Program-made: the position numbers and the translations under genes
Assembly (NCBI GenBank): GCA_029287965.1
Contig: JARFQC010000233.1
Span: forward strand, 1 to 15,978
DNA length: 15,978 nt
From: Arenicellales bacterium
Lineage (GTDB): Bacteria; Pseudomonadota; Gammaproteobacteria; BMS3Bbin11
Direction of reading: 5' to 3'
Notes under the pieces: generated by a model
What the model was told of the DNA's origin: nothing
The model's database searches: none
Seen by the model: the letters and a program-made list of their open reading frames with translations, nothing else
In this document: positions 12,814 to 15,978 of the stretch, in pieces
Numbering within the stretch: the stretch's first letter is position 1
Layout of the letters: each line of letters starts with the position of its first letter

Positions 12814-15507
12814 TCAGGATGCGCTCACTGCATTGTCGGTTTCGGGTTCGTCGAGACGGCTGGCAAGCTCCTGCTCGATGCAATGCAGCTTTGCCTTATC
12901 GGTCACGGCATTGTCTGACAGGTCAGTGACGACGAATATATCTTCGACATAGGCACCAAAGGTGGCAATGCGTGCATTATGCAGCTTGATGCGACAAGTG
13001 TAGAAAGCATTGGCAATCTGGTACAGCAGGCCCGGGCGATCCTGTGTTACGAGTTCGACTGTCGTCTGACCACGCAGGTCCTCTGAGAATTTGACCCTGG
13101 TAGGCGTGGGAAACTGCTTGATAGAACGTGGTACGTAGGCCTTGCGCGGATCCCTGCCTTTCTGCGGATTAACCAGTTGCTCCCTGATCTGCTGCCCAAT
13201 GTCCTGCATGGCTTCATCGTCCGTAATCGGACAGTTGCTGCCATCGAGTACAGCATAGGACTGCAGTGCATAACCGGTGTGACTGGTATGCAGCCTCGCG
13301 TCGACAATGTTGAGGTTGAGCAGATCGAAGCCTGCCGCGGCATTGATGAGCAGGCGTGGTACTTCCGGTGCGAAGATCAGAACTATAGTACTGCCAGATT
13401 GCTCAGAATAACGCACCAATACCAGCGGCAGGTCTATCGCGGCCGCATTTGTCAGGGCTTTGATGTGGTACTCAATTGCCTCCCGGTTATAACGCAGGTA
13501 GTAGTCGTCGCTGAATAACTCCCAGTAGCGGGAAAACGCCGGTTCACTGACTTGCTCCGGGACAAGTTTTTCATGCAGTACCTGTCGCCTGTCGGCAACC
13601 CGCTCTGCATCATCGACACTCGAGCCGATGCCACGTCGCAGCGCTCTTGCCGTGGCATGATACAAGGATTCGAGCAGCTTGCTCTTCCATTCGTTCCAGA
13701 CCTTGGGACTGGTGCCGCGCATGTCTGCCATAGTCAGCAGATACAGATTGTCCAGTCTCTCACGTGATCCAACCTTGTGGGCGAAGCTGTCGATCACTTC
13801 CGGATCAGAGGTGTCCTGCCGCTGGGCCGTCCAGGACATGATGAGGTGATTGCGCACCAGCCAGGCAACGAAACCTGCATCGAAGTCACTCATATCATGC
13901 AGCTTGCAGAAGCGCCGGCTGATGCCTTCACCAAGGACGGAATGGTCTCCCCCGCGTCCCTTGGCAATGTCATGCAGCAGGCTGGCGAGATACAGTCGTT
14001 CCGGTTTGAAAATATTGCGCATCAGCTTGCTGGCGAGCGGGAACTCGTCGGCGAACTCCGGGACTGTCAGGCGGCGCAGGTTGCGCAGTACGAACAGGGT
14101 GTGGACATCTACCGTGTAGATATGGAAGAGGTCGTGCTGCATGAGGCCAACGATGCGGCCGAAGGCCGGGAAGTAAGCACCCAGAACCCCATACTTGTTC
14201 ATCTTGCGCAGTACGTCAGTCAGGCCGTCACCGTCGCGGAACATCTGGATGAAAATGGAGCGGCAGGCCAGGTCCTGGCGAAAGGTCCGGTTGATCAGGT
14301 GCAGCGATGCCTGGATCTGGCGTATCGTACCGGCGCGAATGCCTTTCAGGTCTTCGTTCTGCTGCAGCAGCATGTATATTTCCATCAGTGCGAAAGGCTG
14401 GTTTTCGAACACACTGTCATGACTGGTTTCCAGGTATCCGCCAACGGAGTTGAAGCGGCGGTTGATGCTGATTACCGTTGATTCCGACGCATCGATGAAT
14501 TCCTCGTCAAAATGCTGCAGCAGGATGTCGTTGAGCTGGCCGAGTTCCTTGACTGTCCGGTAATAGCGTTTCATCAATTGCTCAACGGCCAGGCTACCTT
14601 CCTTGTTGGCATAGCCGAACTGTTCAGCCAGTACCCGTTGATGTTCAAACAGTAGCCGGTCTTCGCGACGTTTGGCGAGCAGGTGAAGCCCGTTGCGTAT
14701 CCTCCAGAGGAAATTTCTGCAGCGGATGAGGCTGCGGTGTTCCTTTTCGGTAAGGAAGCCGTGCTCGACCAGTTCTTCGAGGGATTGTGACCCGAAATGA
14801 CGCTGCGTCACCCAGCCGATCATCTGCAGGTCCCGCAGTCCGCCCGGGCTTTCCTTGATGTTGGGTTCCAGCTTGTAGGCCGTATCATCGAACCGGTTAT
14901 AACGCTTTTCCTGTTCGACCAGCTTGGCCCGGAAGAATTTATCAGCCGGCCAGATTCGTTCCGGCGACAGGGCTTCCTGCATCTCGTCGAACAGGGCAGG
15001 CGAACCACTCAATAATCGTGATTCCATCAGGTTGGTAATCACTGTGAGGTCGGCAGATTCGGCGATGCATTCCGGTACGGTTCTGACACTGTGCCCCACG
15101 TCGAGCCCGATATCCCACAGCAGGTGTAAAAACTGTTCGCTGGCGGATGCTATGCCGGACTGGCCCCTGTCAGACACGAGGATCATCAGGTCAATATCTG
15201 AAGCGGGGTGAAGCTCCCCGCGGCCATATCCACCTACGGCGAGCAGGCTGCAGCAGTCCGTGTCCGGTTCGTTCGCGGTGTAATGCCGCCAGATGGTAAC
15301 CAGCAGGCGATCGACAAACCATGTCCAGGTCTTGATGATCGCCGTGCTCGATGCACCGCTGACCTGCGCGTTCTGCAGCGCATCCTGTGCCGATTTGAGC
15401 AGGTTGCGAATCCCCTGCGCCACCGGTTCCGTACCGCTGAACAGCTGCTGTGCCGATTCAGGATCGGGCAGGGCATCCTGCCGGATGCCGCGCGAGACTT
15501 TAGGCAT
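12814..15507 (-). CDS. glnD: Bifunctional PII uridylyltransferase / uridylyl-removing enzyme
   Basis: This 897-residue nitrogen sensor adds UMP to PII proteins under nitrogen limitation and removes it when glutamine is high. Domains in order: nucleotidyltransferase with GGYGRGEL (92-99) and D104/D106 in SDIDL; a helical GlnD region including ESPGGLRDLQ (219-228); an HD hydrolase domain with H469 (VDVHT) and H512-D513 in LLHDIAKGRGGDHS; and two C-terminal ACT domains (about 710-757 and 815-865, the second with ELVTQDRPGLLYQIA) that bind glutamine. All catalytic motifs are intact and the length is standard (890 in E. coli). It starts 5 bases after the map stop. glnB and glnK are not in the window. 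Confidence 0.97.
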   Translation of the reverse strand: MPKVSRGIRQDALPDPESAQQLFSGTEPVAQGIRNLLKSAQDALQNAQVSGASSTAIIKTWTWFVDRLLVTIWRHYTANEPDTDCCSLLAVGGYGRGELHPASDIDLMILVSDRGQSGIASASEQFLHLLWDIGLDVGHSVRTVPECIAESADLTVITNLMESRLLSGSPALFDEMQEALSPERIWPADKFFRAKLVEQEKRYNRFDDTAYKLEPNIKESPGGLRDLQMIGWVTQRHFGSQSLEELVEHGFLTEKEHRSLIRCRNFLWRIRNGLHLLAKRREDRLLFEHQRVLAEQFGYANKEGSLAVEQLMKRYYRTVKELGQLNDILLQHFDEEFIDASESTVISINRRFNSVGGYLETSHDSVFENQPFALMEIYMLLQQNEDLKGIRAGTIRQIQASLHLINRTFRQDLACRSIFIQMFRDGDGLTDVLRKMNKYGVLGAYFPAFGRIVGLMQHDLFHIYTVDVHTLFVLRNLRRLTVPEFADEFPLASKLMRNIFKPERLYLASLLHDIAKGRGGDHSVLGEGISRRFCKLHDMSDFDAGFVAWLVRNHLIMSWTAQRQDTSDPEVIDSFAHKVGSRERLDNLYLLTMADMRGTSPKVWNEWKSKLLESLYHATARALRRGIGSSVDDAERVADRRQVLHEKLVPEQVSEPAFSRYWELFSDDYYLRYNREAIEYHIKALTNAAAIDLPLVLVRYSEQSGSTIVLIFAPEVPRLLINAAAGFDLLNLNIVDARLHTSHTGYALQSYAVLDGSNCPITDDEAMQDIGQQIREQLVNPQKGRDPRKAYVPRSIKQFPTPTRVKFSEDLRGQTTVELVTQDRPGLLYQIANAFYTCRIKLHNARIATFGAYVEDIFVVTDLSDNAVTDKAKLHCIEQELASRLDEPETDNAVSAS

Positions 15508-15512
15508 GCTGG

Positions 15513-15978
15513 TCAGCGTTCTTCACCGCGCAGTGTCAGGACCTCGTAACCACCGGGTGTCACAAGTATCGTGTGCTCCCACTGGGCGGACAGCTTGTGG
15601 TCCTTGGTGACAACCGTCCAGCCGTCAGCAAGCAATTTTACCGCCGGCTTTCCGGCATTGATCATTGGTTCGATGGTGAAGGTCATACCTTCACGGAGTT
15701 GTTCGCCGGTACCCGGGCGCCCGTAGTGGAGGACCTGCGGGTCTTCATGGAACTCCCGGCCAATGCCGTGACCGCAGTATTCACGCACCACGGAGAAATG
15801 GTTGCCTTCCGCATGCGTCTGGATGACATGCCCGATGTCGCCAAGCGAAGCGCCGGGTTTAACCAGTTCGATCCCTTTCCACATGCACTCATAGGTGATG
15901 TCGATCAGGCGGCTGGCCTGGATCGATGGCTTGCCGATGGTGAACATCTTGCTGGTATCGCCATGATAGCCATCCTTA
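15513..15978 (-). CDS. map: Methionine aminopeptidase, N-terminal part outside the window
   Basis: The C-terminal 154 residues of a type I methionine aminopeptidase, which removes initiator methionine from nascent proteins. The frame remains open to the window edge (KDGYHGDTSKMFTIG). Metal-ligand motifs seen are the Asp in YHGDTS, the His in GHGIGREFHEDP, the Glu in TFTIEPMI and the Glu in SAQWEHTILVT. The first metal-binding Asp would lie upstream of the window. About 110 residues are missing compared with the 264-residue E. coli enzyme. It is the most upstream visible gene of the minus-strand cluster, 5 bases before glnD. The cluster promoter is therefore outside the window, unless rpsB or map-internal promoters contribute. 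Confidence 0.96.
   Translation of the reverse strand, partial: KDGYHGDTSKMFTIGKPSIQASRLIDITYECMWKGIELVKPGASLGDIGHVIQTHAEGNHFSVVREYCGHGIGREFHEDPQVLHYGRPGTGEQLREGMTFTIEPMINAGKPAVKLLADGWTVVTKDHKLSAQWEHTILVTPGGYEVLTLRGEER

Noticed and set aside
13777..14481. A 234-codon open frame on the plus strand, with several shorter plus-strand frames across 9240-15610
   Set aside because: All are antisense to well-recognised dap, glnD or map genes with intact motifs, and have no recognisable product.
1..15978. CRISPR arrays, insertion sequences, integrases, att repeats
   Set aside because: No regularly spaced repeats, transposase frames or repeated tRNA ends were seen in the window.

Overview
This window looks like chromosomal DNA of a gammaproteobacterium, probably a respiratory, possibly sulfur-metabolising and salt-exposed one. 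The evidence is the gene order map-glnD-dapC-dapD-yffB-dapE on the minus strand, which is the usual gammaproteobacterial arrangement. It is joined by a membrane-bound formate dehydrogenase, a DsrE-type protein, an H-NS-like protein and an NhaA antiporter. No species can be named from the sequence alone.

Left part (2-3521, plus strand): the C-terminal two thirds of a molybdenum/tungsten formate dehydrogenase catalytic subunit, then its four-cluster iron-sulfur subunit and its cytochrome b subunit. Together they form a respiratory complex that passes electrons from formate to quinone. Next is an A+T-rich stretch (about 2360-5320). It holds a convergent H-NS-like gene (3691-4137, minus), a perfect 13-base inverted repeat in front of it, a 343-base intergenic region with an FNR-like box, and a DsrE2-like gene (4481-5116, plus).

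Centre (5326-6109): the most striking feature. A tRNA-Leu(UAA) gene is split after the first anticodon base by a 697-base group I intron. The conserved helices P1, P2, P3, P4, P6, P7 and a GAAA-capped P9-region hairpin can be traced by eye. The P6 loop is expanded by about 450 bases that carry an intact HNH endonuclease gene on the strand OPPOSITE to the tRNA and intron. Without this insert the intron would be about 247 bases, the size of the classical cyanobacterial tRNA-Leu introns. The 3' end of the HNH gene is built from intron core sequence.

Right of the tRNA (6132-8452, plus): nhaA, moaD (ATGA overlap with nhaA) and a TauD-family dioxygenase, closely packed and perhaps co-transcribed. 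They meet, with a 7-base overlap, the end of a long minus-strand cluster (8446 to beyond 15978). In order of transcription this is map (5' end outside the window), glnD, dapC, dapD, a yffB/Spx-like ArsC-fold gene, dapE and a PP2C-type phosphatase. The dap genes carry out the succinylase route to diaminopimelate and lysine. GlnD is the PII uridylyl-transferase of nitrogen control, and Map trims initiator methionine.
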